Part shown: positions 20,849-29,014 of the stretch, one piece after another
Numbering within the stretch: position 1 is the first letter of the stretch
Layout: each line of letters opens with the position of its first letter
Origin: Trebonia sp963737285
Lineage (GTDB): Bacteria > Actinomycetota > Actinomycetes > Streptosporangiales > Streptosporangiaceae
Length of the DNA: 64,000 bases
Direction: 5' to 3'
Assembly (NCBI GenBank): GCA_963737285.1
Contig: CAVTRT010000003.1
Location: forward strand, 310,001-374,000
Notes under the pieces: model-generated
Databases searched by the model: none
Told to the model about the DNA's origin: nothing
Seen by the model: the letters and a program-made list of their open reading frames with translations, nothing else
Made by a program: the position numbers and the translations under genes

Positions 20849-21412
20849 TTGTCTAGCCTGGCAGAGAGCGATCATTATCTGGTGACGCTGGAGGCGTTCG
20901 CGGATACTTTTGTTCCGGGTGAGAAGCGCTTTCCTGGAGATGTCGCGGTGGCTGGCGCTGCTGCGGGGCCTGGTGCTGTGGCGGCGGGTGCTGTTGAGCT
21001 GCTTCACGATCGGGCTACGGGGGTGTCTGATGGCCTGGGGGAGCTTGTCGAGATCCTGAATGAGCACGCGGCGGGGTATGCGGCGGAGCGGGGGATCGTG
21101 ATTGGGGCGGGTGCCGCCTCGTTTGCCGCCCTGGGGTTCGAGCAGCGCACGGAGCTGGTGCGGGGCCTGACGGCGCCTGGTCACCCGGAGAGGGAGTTCT
21201 GGATACTGACGGCGCTGTTCTGCTTCATGGCCTTTGACACGGCCGCGCACGCGGGGACGGCCAGCGCCCTTGAGGACGGGCATCCGGGGCTGGTGATGAT
21301 GGGATTCGCGCGGCCTGACCCGGATGGGCTGTGGCGGTTCCCCGATTTTTCCTATGGCCGCCAGCTGGCGCGGGTGCACCCTGGCACGACACTTTCTGGA
21401 GACCCGGCATGA
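20849..21412 (+). CDS. DUF5987-like small subunit/partner of a GMC oxidoreductase
   Basis: About 187 residues, acidic and Ala/Gly-rich. DHYLVTLEAFADTFVPGEKRFPGD resembles the start of gluconate 2-dehydrogenase subunit-3-like and DUF5987 proteins, which commonly precede GMC flavoenzymes. A REFWILTALFCFMAFDTAAHAG segment and a C-terminal LWRFPDFSYGRQLARVHPG follow. No signal peptide is evident. The start is uncertain: TTG 20849 lies just after GGAGGAG, while the frame stays open from TTG 20825. Its stop overlaps the next gene's ATG (ATGA), indicating coupled synthesis with the oxidase, to which it may bind. Confidence 0.65.
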   Translation: MSSLAESDHYLVTLEAFADTFVPGEKRFPGDVAVAGAAAGPGAVAAGAVELLHDRATGVSDGLGELVEILNEHAAGYAAERGIVIGAGAASFAALGFEQRTELVRGLTAPGHPEREFWILTALFCFMAFDTAAHAGTASALEDGHPGLVMMGFARPDPDGLWRFPDFSYGRQLARVHPGTTLSGDPA

Positions 21413-23076
21413 CGAGCGGCACGACGAGCGTGGAGCGGACCGATGTCGTGGTGGTCGGCAGTGGCTTCGGCGGGGCGATCACGGCGTATCACCTGGCGGC
21501 GGGCGGGGCGAGGGTGCTGGTCCTGGAGCGTGGCCCGTGGGTGCCGAGCGATGAGTTCGAGCATGACTTCAGGCTGGGGACGTCCTCCACGCGGGTCTTC
21601 GACTTCGTGGCGGGCGACGGGATGAGCGTGCTGGGCGGGAACTGCGTGGGCGGCGGCAGCGTGGTGTACTTCGCCACGATGCCGCGGGCGCCTCGGTTCG
21701 TGTTCGAGCGGCAGGGCAGCATCGGCAGGCGGATGTGGCCGTCGGCCATTACCCGCGACACGCTCGAGCCGTGGTATGACCGGGTGGCGGAGGCGCTGCC
21801 GGTCAGCAGGCAGGACTGGGGCGAGGTCCCCTATCCTGGCGGGCTGTGGGCCGCGCTGTGTGATCATGCCGGGCGGACGGCCAACCCGCCGAATGTCGCG
21901 ATTGATACCGCGAGGTGCACCAACTGCAACTGGATGATGGCCGGCTGCCGGTTCGACGCCAAGCGGTCCCTGCTGCTGAACTACCTGCCGGCGGCCGTCT
22001 CCCATGGCGCGCAGGTCCGGCCGCTGCACGAGGTCCAGCGGCTGGGCAAGGATGACGACGGCCTGTTCCGGGTGGACTACAACGTCATCGACGGGGAGGA
22101 CTACCGGGTAACGGCCGGCAGCGGGACGATCGCGGCGAAGATCGTGATCCTGGCGGCGGGCGCGGGGGCCACGCCGGTGATCCTGCAGCGCTCGCAGGCG
22201 TCGCTCGGCGCGATGCCCCGTGCGGTCGGCCGGTACTTCTCCGGTAACGGCGAGCGGCTCAACACGGCCGTCATCGACGAGGGCAGGGTCCGTGACGTGC
22301 TGGGCCTGTCCCGTCCTGGCGGGCTGGCCTACGAGGCCAACCAGATCGGCAGGGGGCCGAGCATGGCGAGCTGGGACCGGCTCGATGCCTCGCTGCCCGA
22401 GTTCTCCCGGTTCTCCCTTGAGCAGCTGTACTTCCCGCCGGGCCTTGGCACCATCCTCGCGCAGGCCCCGGGGGCCGCCGGCCCGGGATGGTTCGGGGTG
22501 GAGAAGAAGGAGATGCTGCGGCACTGGAAGTCCTGGCTGACGATCTTCATCATGTCCGAGGACAACAACGAGGGCGTATTCGGGCCGCCGCCTCCTACCG
22601 GCAACGCCGTGCGGATCTCCCAGCAGATGCTGGGGCGGGGGAGCCTGTCCTACCAGCCGACCCCGCAGACGCTGCGCGGCTGGGCCGAGGCCGACGCCGA
22701 GCTGAGGGACATCCTGGAGCGAGACGGCCTGGCCCGGGTCAGGCCCTGGACCAATGACGTCGTGGGCGCCTACACGGTGCACCCGCTGTCGTCATGCCGC
22801 ATTGGCGATGACCCCGCCACCTCAGCGCTCGACGACCGCCACGAGCTGCGCGGCCACCCGGGCATCTTCGTCACCGACAGCTCCGCCGTGCCGGGCGCGC
22901 TGACCGTCAACCCGGCGCTGACCATCGCGGCCCTGGCCGAGCGGGCCGTCCCGGCGATCGTTAGCGCCGCGCGGGAACGAGGGATACCAGTCAGCTATGG
23001 CGCTCCGGCCCCGGACGGCGCCACCAGCGCACGACGCGAGGCCTTCCGGCTGGCTCCCCCCCAGGCAGCACGATGA
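21409..23076 (+). CDS. GMC-family FAD oxidoreductase (cholesterol-oxidase-like)
   Basis: 555 residues. The Rossmann FAD motif VVVGSGFGGAITAYHLA is followed by LVLERG, and a GGGSVVYFATM FAD-contact region and NWMMAGCRFDAKRSLLLNYL follow. The C-terminal block HPLSSCRIGDD ... FVTDSSAVPGALTVNPALTIAALAERA is the GMC_oxred_C signature with the catalytic His/Asn pair. It most resembles the cholesterol oxidase/glucose-methanol-choline branch acting on sterols or alicyclic alcohols; the substrate is not predictable from sequence. ATG 21409 gives an ATGA overlap with DUF5987 and the stop overlaps the next gene. Proximity to an mce lipid-uptake operon fits a sterol or lipid substrate (inference). Confidence 0.88.
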   Translation: MTSGTTSVERTDVVVVGSGFGGAITAYHLAAGGARVLVLERGPWVPSDEFEHDFRLGTSSTRVFDFVAGDGMSVLGGNCVGGGSVVYFATMPRAPRFVFERQGSIGRRMWPSAITRDTLEPWYDRVAEALPVSRQDWGEVPYPGGLWAALCDHAGRTANPPNVAIDTARCTNCNWMMAGCRFDAKRSLLLNYLPAAVSHGAQVRPLHEVQRLGKDDDGLFRVDYNVIDGEDYRVTAGSGTIAAKIVILAAGAGATPVILQRSQASLGAMPRAVGRYFSGNGERLNTAVIDEGRVRDVLGLSRPGGLAYEANQIGRGPSMASWDRLDASLPEFSRFSLEQLYFPPGLGTILAQAPGAAGPGWFGVEKKEMLRHWKSWLTIFIMSEDNNEGVFGPPPPTGNAVRISQQMLGRGSLSYQPTPQTLRGWAEADAELRDILERDGLARVRPWTNDVVGAYTVHPLSSCRIGDDPATSALDDRHELRGHPGIFVTDSSAVPGALTVNPALTIAALAERAVPAIVSAARERGIPVSYGAPAPDGATSARREAFRLAPPQAAR

Positions 23077-24108
23077 GCGCCCTGCTGGCCAGCGGGGTCC
23101 GAAGGTCGCTGGGCCAGATCCGGTACGTCTCCCCGGTCCTGCCTGGTGCGGCCGACGGCCTTGTCGCCAGCGTCTATGCCCAGGCGGAGCGTGACTTCGG
23201 CCTGGTCGCCCCGCCGCTGGTGCTGCACTCGCCCGCACCGCAGGCCCTCGCCGCGGCCTGGCTGATGCTGAGGGAGACGCTGCTGGCCACCGGCTCGGCC
23301 GCGCGGCAGGACAAGGAGGTGGTGGCGGCCGCGGTGTCGGTGGCGAACGAGTGCCCCTACTGCGTCGCGGTGCACTCGGCGGCCGTCCGGGGCCTGGTTG
23401 GCGGGAGCGTGCCGGCGGACCTGGCGGCCGGGCGGCTGGAGGGCATCGCCGATCCCGCGCTCAGGGACATAGCCGTGTGGGCGGCGTCGGCCGGCAGGCC
23501 CGGCGCGCCCGTGCCCGTGCCAGCCGGGCAGCCTTCCCGAGCTCGCGGGGGTGGCCGTCACCTTCCATTACCTGAACCGCATGGTCACCATCTTCCTGCC
23601 CGAGTCGCCGCTGCCGCCCCTGACGCCAAAGCCCATGGGCGGCTGGGTGATGGGCATGCTCGCCTCGGCCATGCTCGCGCCCGCGCCTGCTCCCGGCGCC
23701 TCGCTTGACCTGCTGCCCGATGCGCCGCTGCCCGCGGAATTCTCCTGGGCGGCCGGCCAGCCCCACGTCGCGGGAGCACTCGCGCGGGCGGCCGCGGCCA
23801 TCGAGAAAGCTGGACAGGATGTCGTTCCCGAGCCGGTCCGCGACATGGTCCTCGACCGACTGCGCGGCTGGGACGGGAAGGCGCAGGGTCCGAGCCGGAC
23901 GTGGGCCGATGACGCCGTGGGCGTGCTGTCCGCAGCTGACCGCCCCATCGGCCGCCTGGCGCTGCTGGCGACTTTCGCTCCCTATCAGGTGACCAAGGAA
24001 GACATCGCGGCGGTCGCGCGCCCCGGGGATGAGGCGCTTATCGCGCTCACGTCCTGGGCGAGCATGGCGGCGGCCCGCACAATCGGGTCGTGGCTTCCTG
24101 CGCGGTGA
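23073..24108 (+). CDS. AhpD/carboxymuconolactone decarboxylase-like protein (one frameshift)
   Basis: About 345 residues when corrected. An ANECPYCVAVHSAAV motif (CxxC followed by His) is the redox/active-site signature of the AhpD-like (CMD) fold. The first half is in frame 3 and the second half (GSLPELAGVAVTFHYLNRMVTIFLPESPLPP ...) in frame 1. The break is at ~23500-23525 in a GC-rich GCGCGCCCGTGCCCGTGCC run. The C-terminal half appears to be a second, degenerate AhpD-like helical repeat without Cys. The start overlaps the GMC gene stop (ATGA), so the three genes form one operon. Likely a peroxide- or radical-handling partner of the oxidase; inferred. Confidence 0.72.
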
Positions 24109-24113
24109 CACCT

Positions 24114-25403
24114 TCAGTAGGCTGGCGGTTCAGCCGATGCGGTGAGGGCGCCATCGGCGCCCCACCGTCTTTGCAGGCGCATGACGCGCAGCGCCAGTTC
24201 GAAGGTAAGCCGCTGGTCAGCGTCATCGATCCGGTCGCCAAATATCTCCTTGAGCTGCTTGATCCGGTACCTGACAGTCTGCGCGTGGACGCCAAGCACG
24301 TCGGCGATCTCGGCGACGGTCTGGCGTCTTTCCAGCCACGGCTCGAACGTGTCGATCAGCCACTTGCGTTCGTTGGCCGGGATGTGGTCAAGCACGCTCA
24401 TCTGCCGTCGCGTGATCTGGTCCGCCAGCTTCTGGTCCGACAGCAGCCACAACTCCACGAGGTGCGCCTCGCACCGGATTACGGGCACGGACTCGATCAC
24501 CCCGCTGTCGGCCAGGGACAGCGCCTGCTCCGCCCAGCGCAGGGAATCAGCCGCCAGGTCAAGCGGCACGGTCAGCCCGATCACAATCTGATAGCTGCGC
24601 AGCACCGCGGCCAGGACCGCCAGCCGGGTTTCCGGAACGGATCCTGGGATGAGGAGGTGGGGGCGGGAGCCGCCCAGGTCGGAGAGAATATCGTCGTCGA
24701 TATGCGAGACGCTGCCCTCCGCGCAGTCAGCGTACGACGTTTTCCCCGTTCCGCTGGGATTGGCCAACGGGCGCACCGCCACGAGCGTTACAGTTTCTGG
24801 CAACGGCCAGTCGGCCCCTTTCGCGAGATCGCCCAAAACGTCAGGGGAGGGTCCGGACTCCGAGAGGATCATCCGCAGCAGCCTGGCGCGGAACTGCTGC
24901 CGTGCCGTACCGGAGCGCTGCTGCGCGTTCCGATATCCCTCGGCTGAGACCACGGCCAGTTCGTCGGCGTAGCTGAACACCGCGTCCGCCAGTGCCGCCA
25001 TGACCTGCGACGGCAGCTTCGCGCGCAGCAGCACCTTGGCCAGCCGCCGCCAGGCGACCTGGCAGCCAATGCGGTAGGCGGCCTGCAAGTCGTCCAGCGT
25101 GCGACCCTCCTTGGCCTCGAATTCCCCGAGGAGCCGGCACATCGCGTCCCGGCCGTCCTTTGGCGCGGACGGGTCGGCGACGAGGTCGACGAAGGTCTTC
25201 AGCGACTGCCTCACACCCGTGCGGAACGCCTCACCGTACGGGCCTTCCATGGACCGCGCGTACTCTGGAATGACCCGCCGGATCTCAGAGATGATCTCCT
25301 CCGCCAGGCTCGGAAGTTCCGCGCGCATGGCGGCGGGCAGGGCGCGGGGAATCCCGTCGATGATCCTGCCCTGAGGGACAGGCCGATTGGCAGAGTTCGT
25401 CAT
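24114..25403 (-). CDS. PucR/CdaR-family transcriptional regulator
   Basis: 429 residues. A helical N-terminal sensory part (YRIGCQVAWRRLAKVLLRAKLPSQVMAALADAVFSYADEL, the RsbRD/PucR-upstream type) is followed by a GGDEF-like middle domain and the C-terminal PucR HTH RRQTVAEIADVLGVHAQTVRYRIKQLKEIFGD. ATG 25403 is preferred to the 26-codon-longer frame. It converges with the AhpD-like gene, leaving only 5 bp between stops. Such regulators often control nearby catabolic or lipid genes; targets here could include the GMC operon. Confidence 0.88.
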   Translation of the reverse strand: MTNSANRPVPQGRIIDGIPRALPAAMRAELPSLAEEIISEIRRVIPEYARSMEGPYGEAFRTGVRQSLKTFVDLVADPSAPKDGRDAMCRLLGEFEAKEGRTLDDLQAAYRIGCQVAWRRLAKVLLRAKLPSQVMAALADAVFSYADELAVVSAEGYRNAQQRSGTARQQFRARLLRMILSESGPSPDVLGDLAKGADWPLPETVTLVAVRPLANPSGTGKTSYADCAEGSVSHIDDDILSDLGGSRPHLLIPGSVPETRLAVLAAVLRSYQIVIGLTVPLDLAADSLRWAEQALSLADSGVIESVPVIRCEAHLVELWLLSDQKLADQITRRQMSVLDHIPANERKWLIDTFEPWLERRQTVAEIADVLGVHAQTVRYRIKQLKEIFGDRIDDADQRLTFELALRVMRLQRRWGADGALTASAEPPAY

Positions 25404-25890
25404 CGAACTGCGCTCCCGGGTTGTGTGCTCAGGACCCACGGCCGTCTTGCGACTGACTGATCGGGAGCATACATCGTGCAAACCAAACCGTAAATATCAT
25501 TTTCCCAGCTCCTCGCCCGGGGTGTCGCGGTAACCAGCGGTTCCCGCTCCTCTGGAATCTGGTGCCTCACATGTATCGCATGCCTCACGCCCTCGTCACC
25601 CCGAGCCGCCCGGCCAAAAATGGGTGACCAGGCGAACAGAGTTTCGCAGCCCGCGATCAGCCGTACGACCTCGGCGATTGCTCCGTGATCGGCCCGGAGT
25701 TCTACTGAATCGCCCGAATAATCCTCGGTTGGAAACTAACCGACTGATAAAACGCCTTGCCTGGTATTATGCATCATTGATAATACAGGGCCGCGACCTC
25801 GGCGGATTTCCTGCAGATCGCGTCTCTGCCTGACGGGGTAAGCCGCATGCGGAGCAGCCCGTCACGCAACACATGTGACACCAGTGCACA
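25404..25890. other. PucR upstream region with a palindromic, AT-rich element
   Basis: No credible gene. An AT-rich stretch near 25730-25790 contains GTATTAT (25764-25770) and its inverted copy ATAATAC (25780-25786), flanked by CCTG and AGG, giving a nearly 11-bp-arm inverted repeat. It may be an operator or promoter for the pucR-like gene, whose start lies ~360 bp away, or for a small RNA. Only position and symmetry support this. Confidence 0.4.
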
Positions 25891-25894
25891 GGCC

Positions 25895-26200
25895 TGTGAC
25901 GCGCAAGACCCGAGTTAACTTGAGTGCCGGGCGAGAGGACCGCAAGCGGCTGCCCTCATATGCACCGAGCAAAAAGGGTAGCGAATCTTATCACCCTCGC
26001 TAAGCTGCGGGAATCTTCGCGCAGTTAGCATGCGGAATGCTTGACTCCCCCCGAGGAGCGTCTTACTTTACTCACCAGTAGCACTTACTCGCCGGTAGCA
26101 CTCCCGGGAGATTCCGGGAAATGCCCGCTGGCGAGTCGCCTGCCAGCTCACAACGATGCGGCCAGTTCCCGGCAAGGCTGGCCGCGCCCGTCGATGATCG
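25895..26200 (+). repeat. Duplicated upstream region, copy A
   Basis: An imperfect ~300-bp direct repeat of 27099-27397. Shared blocks include GTGACGCG followed by GTTAACTTGAGTG / GTTAAATTGAGTG, TTATCACCCTCGCTAAGCT / TTATCACCATCGCTAAGCT, GCTTGACTCCCC, the GTAGCA-containing operators, and GCCTGCCAG-TCACAACGATG. Each copy ends just before the start codon of a secreted-protein gene, so what was duplicated is promoter plus leader. Confidence 0.85.
26041..26097 (+). promoter_or_regulatory. Promoter and twin operator of the first secreted-protein gene
   Basis: TTGACT (26041-26046), a 17-bp spacer and TACTTT (26064-26069) form a good vegetative-type -35/-10 pair. Overlapping and following the -10 are two near-palindromes with a 17-bp period, TACTCACCAGTA (26069-26080) and TACTCGCCGGTA (26086-26097). 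A repressor bound there would block RNA polymerase. Both the promoter and the twin operators recur in copy B. Confidence 0.65.
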
Positions 26201-26231
26201 CCGGATCATCACTCAGCGAGGAGAGTATTCC

Positions 26232-26927
26232 ATGCGCAAACGACTAGCAAGTGTCATCCTGGCGACCGGAACGGCAGCGGCAGCCGTAATGCTGACCGCG
26301 AGTACCGCGTTCGCAGCCCCGTCTACATGGACCATATCGCCTGGCGGCGCCTATACCTCCAGCCAGGCGAGCACGACGTCCACGCTCACTGACGTCACCG
26401 CTAGCCAGACAATCACCTGCAGCACCGAGACGGACGCGGGAACCATGAACACGTCCGCCAGTGGAAGCCCCGCGGTGGTCGGCACGATCACATCGTCGAA
26501 GTTCAGCACCTGCCATGACGGTATTGGCGACACCGGATGGAGCGCGACCTCCAGCGGAACCTGGAACATCAACGCCGCCCACTACCAGGGCACGGACGGA
26601 ACCGGAACCACCTGCGCGAACACCGGCGTGACCTGCGGGACGATCTCGAACGTCACGTCGGTCGTCTCGGGGACAATCCTGGGCGCCTCCTGCAAGTTCA
26701 CCGTGAGCGGTTCCGTCGGCACGTCCAGCGTGCCGGAAAGCGCGTCAGACGTCCCGGTGACCTACACCAACTCGACCGGAGACCTGTTCGTGCCGAACAC
26801 GAAGACCTTGAAGGTCACCTCAGTGACCGGGTGCGACAGCATCATCAAGATCAACGACGTCGCCGAGTTCACCGGTACTTTCGCGGTGAGCCCAAAGCAG
26901 ACCATTACCGGTTCGCCAACCGGATGA
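26232..26927 (+). CDS. Secreted protein of unknown function
   Basis: 231 residues with a clear Sec signal peptide, MRKRLASVILATGTAAAAV followed by MLTASTAFA, with probable AlaXAla cleavage after residue ~29. The mature part is Thr/Ser/Gly-rich and low in charge. It has seven Cys, most likely in disulphide pairs (ITCSTE, FSTCHDG, TTCANTGVTCG, ASCKF, TGCDS), and looks like an all-beta extracellular domain. No named family. ATG 26232 follows GCGAGGAGAGTATTCC, a good ribosome-binding site; the longer open frame upstream is leader. Its last codons and 3' flank recur as a remnant at 27037-27080. Confidence 0.82.
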   Translation: MRKRLASVILATGTAAAAVMLTASTAFAAPSTWTISPGGAYTSSQASTTSTLTDVTASQTITCSTETDAGTMNTSASGSPAVVGTITSSKFSTCHDGIGDTGWSATSSGTWNINAAHYQGTDGTGTTCANTGVTCGTISNVTSVVSGTILGASCKFTVSGSVGTSSVPESASDVPVTYTNSTGDLFVPNTKTLKVTSVTGCDSIIKINDVAEFTGTFAVSPKQTITGSPTG

Positions 26928-26960
26928 CACCCCCGCGGGACCGGACGCCAGTTATCTAGC

Positions 26961-27002
26961 CCTGACCCGGTCCGGCCGATTCTCCGGCCGGACCGGGTCA
27001 GG
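26961..27002 (+). terminator. Strong hairpin after the first secreted-protein gene
   Basis: A perfect 17-bp stem: CCTGACCCGGTCCGGCC (26961-26977) and GGCCGGACCGGGTCAGG (26986-27002) around GATTCTCC. It lies 34 bp after the stop codon. No T-tract. Confidence 0.8.
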
Positions 27003-27036
27003 CTATGCCGCTGTTGTGCGCAATCCCAAGGAGGCT

Positions 27037-27080
27037 ATTACCGGTTCGCCAACTGGGTGACACGCCCGCCGGGCCGGATG
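27037..27080 (+). pseudogene. Remnant of a gene tail (last ~8 codons plus 3' flank)
   Basis: ATTACCGGTTCGCCAACTGG then GTGACACGCCCGCCGGGCCGGA matches 26904-26940, the end of the upstream secreted-protein gene and its downstream flank, with few substitutions. No coding sequence precedes it, so it appears to be what is left of a duplicated gene. Confidence 0.65.
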
Positions 27081-27098
27081 AGGCTGCGCGAAGAGCGT

Positions 27099-27397
27099 CC
27101 CGTGACGCGTGGGACTCAAGTTAAATTGAGTGACCGGATGGATTGGCGTGGACGGCTCTCCTCATAGGGATCAAACAAAGGAACTGGCAAGTTTTATCAC
27201 CATCGCTAAGCTAAGGAAATATTTGTGCGATTACGTGTGGGATGCTTGACTCCCCTGGAGGTGCGCCCTAGTTTACTCCCCAGTAGCATCTGCTCGCCGG
27301 TAGCACTCTCGGGAGATTCCGGAAATGCCCGCTGACCGAGTCGCCTGCCAGTTCACAACGATGCGGCCAGTCCTGGCAAGACGGGTCGCCCTCGACC
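27099..27397 (+). repeat. Duplicated upstream region, copy B
   Basis: Second copy of the imperfect ~300-bp repeat (see 25895-26200). It has the same order of conserved blocks and the same distance to the following start codon within ~15 bp. It is moderately diverged, so the duplication is not recent. Confidence 0.85.
27246..27302 (+). promoter_or_regulatory. Promoter and twin operator of the second secreted-protein gene
   Basis: TTGACT (27246-27251), a 17-bp spacer and TAGTTT (27269-27274). Near-palindromes TACTCCCCAGTA (27274-27285) and TGCTCGCCGGTA (27291-27302) follow with the same 17-bp period as in copy A. The core TTGACT, the spacer length, TAnnnT and GTAGCA are conserved although flanking bases have changed. 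Confidence 0.65.
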
Positions 27398-27416
27398 ACA
27401 ACACCCGGAGGAAAGA

Positions 27417-28951
27417 GTGCGGCTGAGCAGGTTCGCCCCGCAGACCCGCCGAACGAGAATGGCGACGATCGTTGTCGCGGCCTTCGCCGTGGTGGCCTGT
27501 GCCGGCGGAGACCTCGCTGCCCCAGGCCAGCTGTTGATCGGCCAGCGGGCTGCTGGCGCTGTTGTCACGCTTGCCGGAGACACGGGGGCTACGACTGCCG
27601 TCAAGCCGGCGCACCTCATAATCCCCATCCCGCCCCAGCCGGATACCTCATATACCACTGGTTTCGCGAATGTCCAGAAGCTCGGTTATTCAGCACTGCT
27701 CGGCGAGCCGCCCCCGGCAACGGCCGATCTAGATATCACCGTGTTTCAGACCCTTGAGATCTCCAGTGGGTCGGACTGCGATAATTCAGCTGGCCCGGAA
27801 TGCACGCTTATCGCTTATAGCACAGCACAGCTGAATTACAAAGGCCACCCTGAACTACCGCCGGTCACTGCTACGTTCCTGGCGTATGGCTTTGTTCCTG
27901 TCACGGCCACCATGCAGCTGATCGATGAGCGAAGTAATTGCCCGGCGCCCACGACCGCAGACCCGCATCACACTATCGCGGCAGGAATCTGCCTCCTGAC
28001 GATCGAGCATGGCTCATACCCGGTTGGCCAGGAATCCACCGGGACGGCTATGCTGGCCGTTCATCTCTCCAGCGTGGAGGTGGACGGCACTTCCCTCAGC
28101 GTCGGCTCGCATTGCCAGGCCGCGCCGGCGGATCTCCAGATAGTGGGCTCATCGTCGGGCACTTTGGCTTCGGCGCCCCCGGGCCAGTTTGCCATCAACC
28201 TGGGTGGCACGCTGACCGGATCCGTTACCATTCCGGCCTTCACGGGTTGCGTGACTCCCTCGGGCGAGAACCTGAATCCGCTATTGACCTCGGCGGTGTC
28301 AGGCTCGGGCAACGACGTCCAGCTCACGGAGGGAAATCTATGTCCAGTGCCGGCCGACGGGTGCGTGACCACACCGCCAGCTCCCGGCCGCGGCCAGGGA
28401 CAGGCGCTGCTTTACACTTTTCAGGGTGGAAGCCAGACGGGCACCATCAGCTGCACGTCGGCCGACCTGCCTACTATAATCACGGGGCGGGCGGGCACGA
28501 TCGGTGCCATTGGTGCTATCGATTCATTCGGTCTTGGCGGGTGCACCGCACAGGTCAATGGCCAGCCGGATGGCGCTACGTGCACGGCAAAGGCAAGTGG
28601 CCTTCCATGGTCAATCGATGCGGTTTCCTATGACCCGATTGCTGACCAGGCGACCGGGGCGATCGGCGACTCAAGTGATCCCGTCGTCTTCGACTTCACG
28701 TGTAAGGGCCACACGCACCCACTTGCTCCGTGGAGGAAAGCAGCAATGCGCTAACGCAGGATGGCCCGGGTGCCGTGAATGTCATATACGATTACCAGAC
28801 CCGCACTCTCACTGATTTCGCGGCTGCGGTGGCTCCAGTCAATAGCGACTGTCCTGGATTTGTCGCAGGCCCTCCGGAGCTTAACGACTTTGACGAGCTG
28901 TTTATACCCCCATACGTGGTTAACAGCTCGCCAGCCGGCAAAAAATCGTAA
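27417..28951 (+). CDS. Exported protein, possibly a lipoprotein (probable frameshift near its end)
   Basis: GTG 27417 follows CCGGAGGAAAGA. A basic N-terminus, a hydrophobic segment ATIVVAAFAVV and then Cys28 (VVAC) could be either a lipobox or a Sec signal. The mature part is Pro/Thr/Gly-rich with at least eleven Cys, for example SDCDN, GPECT, RSNCPAP and NLCPVPADGC, and looks extracellular and beta-rich. The frame stops at 28754, but the overlapping frame from 28730 continues with VEESSNALTQDGPGAVNVIYDYQ ... up to 28951 in the same composition. I infer a single protein of ~510 residues with an indel at ~28710-28735. A separate 73-residue ORF starting at GTG 28730 is the alternative. Function unknown. 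Confidence 0.65.
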
Positions 28952-29014
28952 TGATCTCACCAGAAGGAGCCGTAAGGAAATTCCTGCGGCGCGTCTTGTC
29001 CTGATTGGAGGACC

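Larger units (their letters stand above)
26928..27416. other. Spacer between the two secreted-protein genes
   Basis: 489 bp without a gene. In order it holds the terminator hairpin, a copy of the tail of the upstream gene with its 3' flank (27037-27080), and copy B of the duplicated control region. The layout suggests a tandem duplication whose intervening gene copy was lost. Confidence 0.7.

Noticed and set aside
21352..22782. 476-codon reverse-strand open frame opposite the GMC oxidase
   Set aside because: Antisense shadow; the plus strand carries all GMC signatures.
24090..24947. 285-codon plus-strand frame opposite the PucR-like gene
   Set aside because: Antisense shadow; the PucR HTH is unambiguous on the minus strand.
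25624..25833. 69-codon plus-strand ORF in the pucR upstream region
   Set aside because: No ribosome-binding site, composition shifts within it, and it crosses the palindromic AT-rich element.
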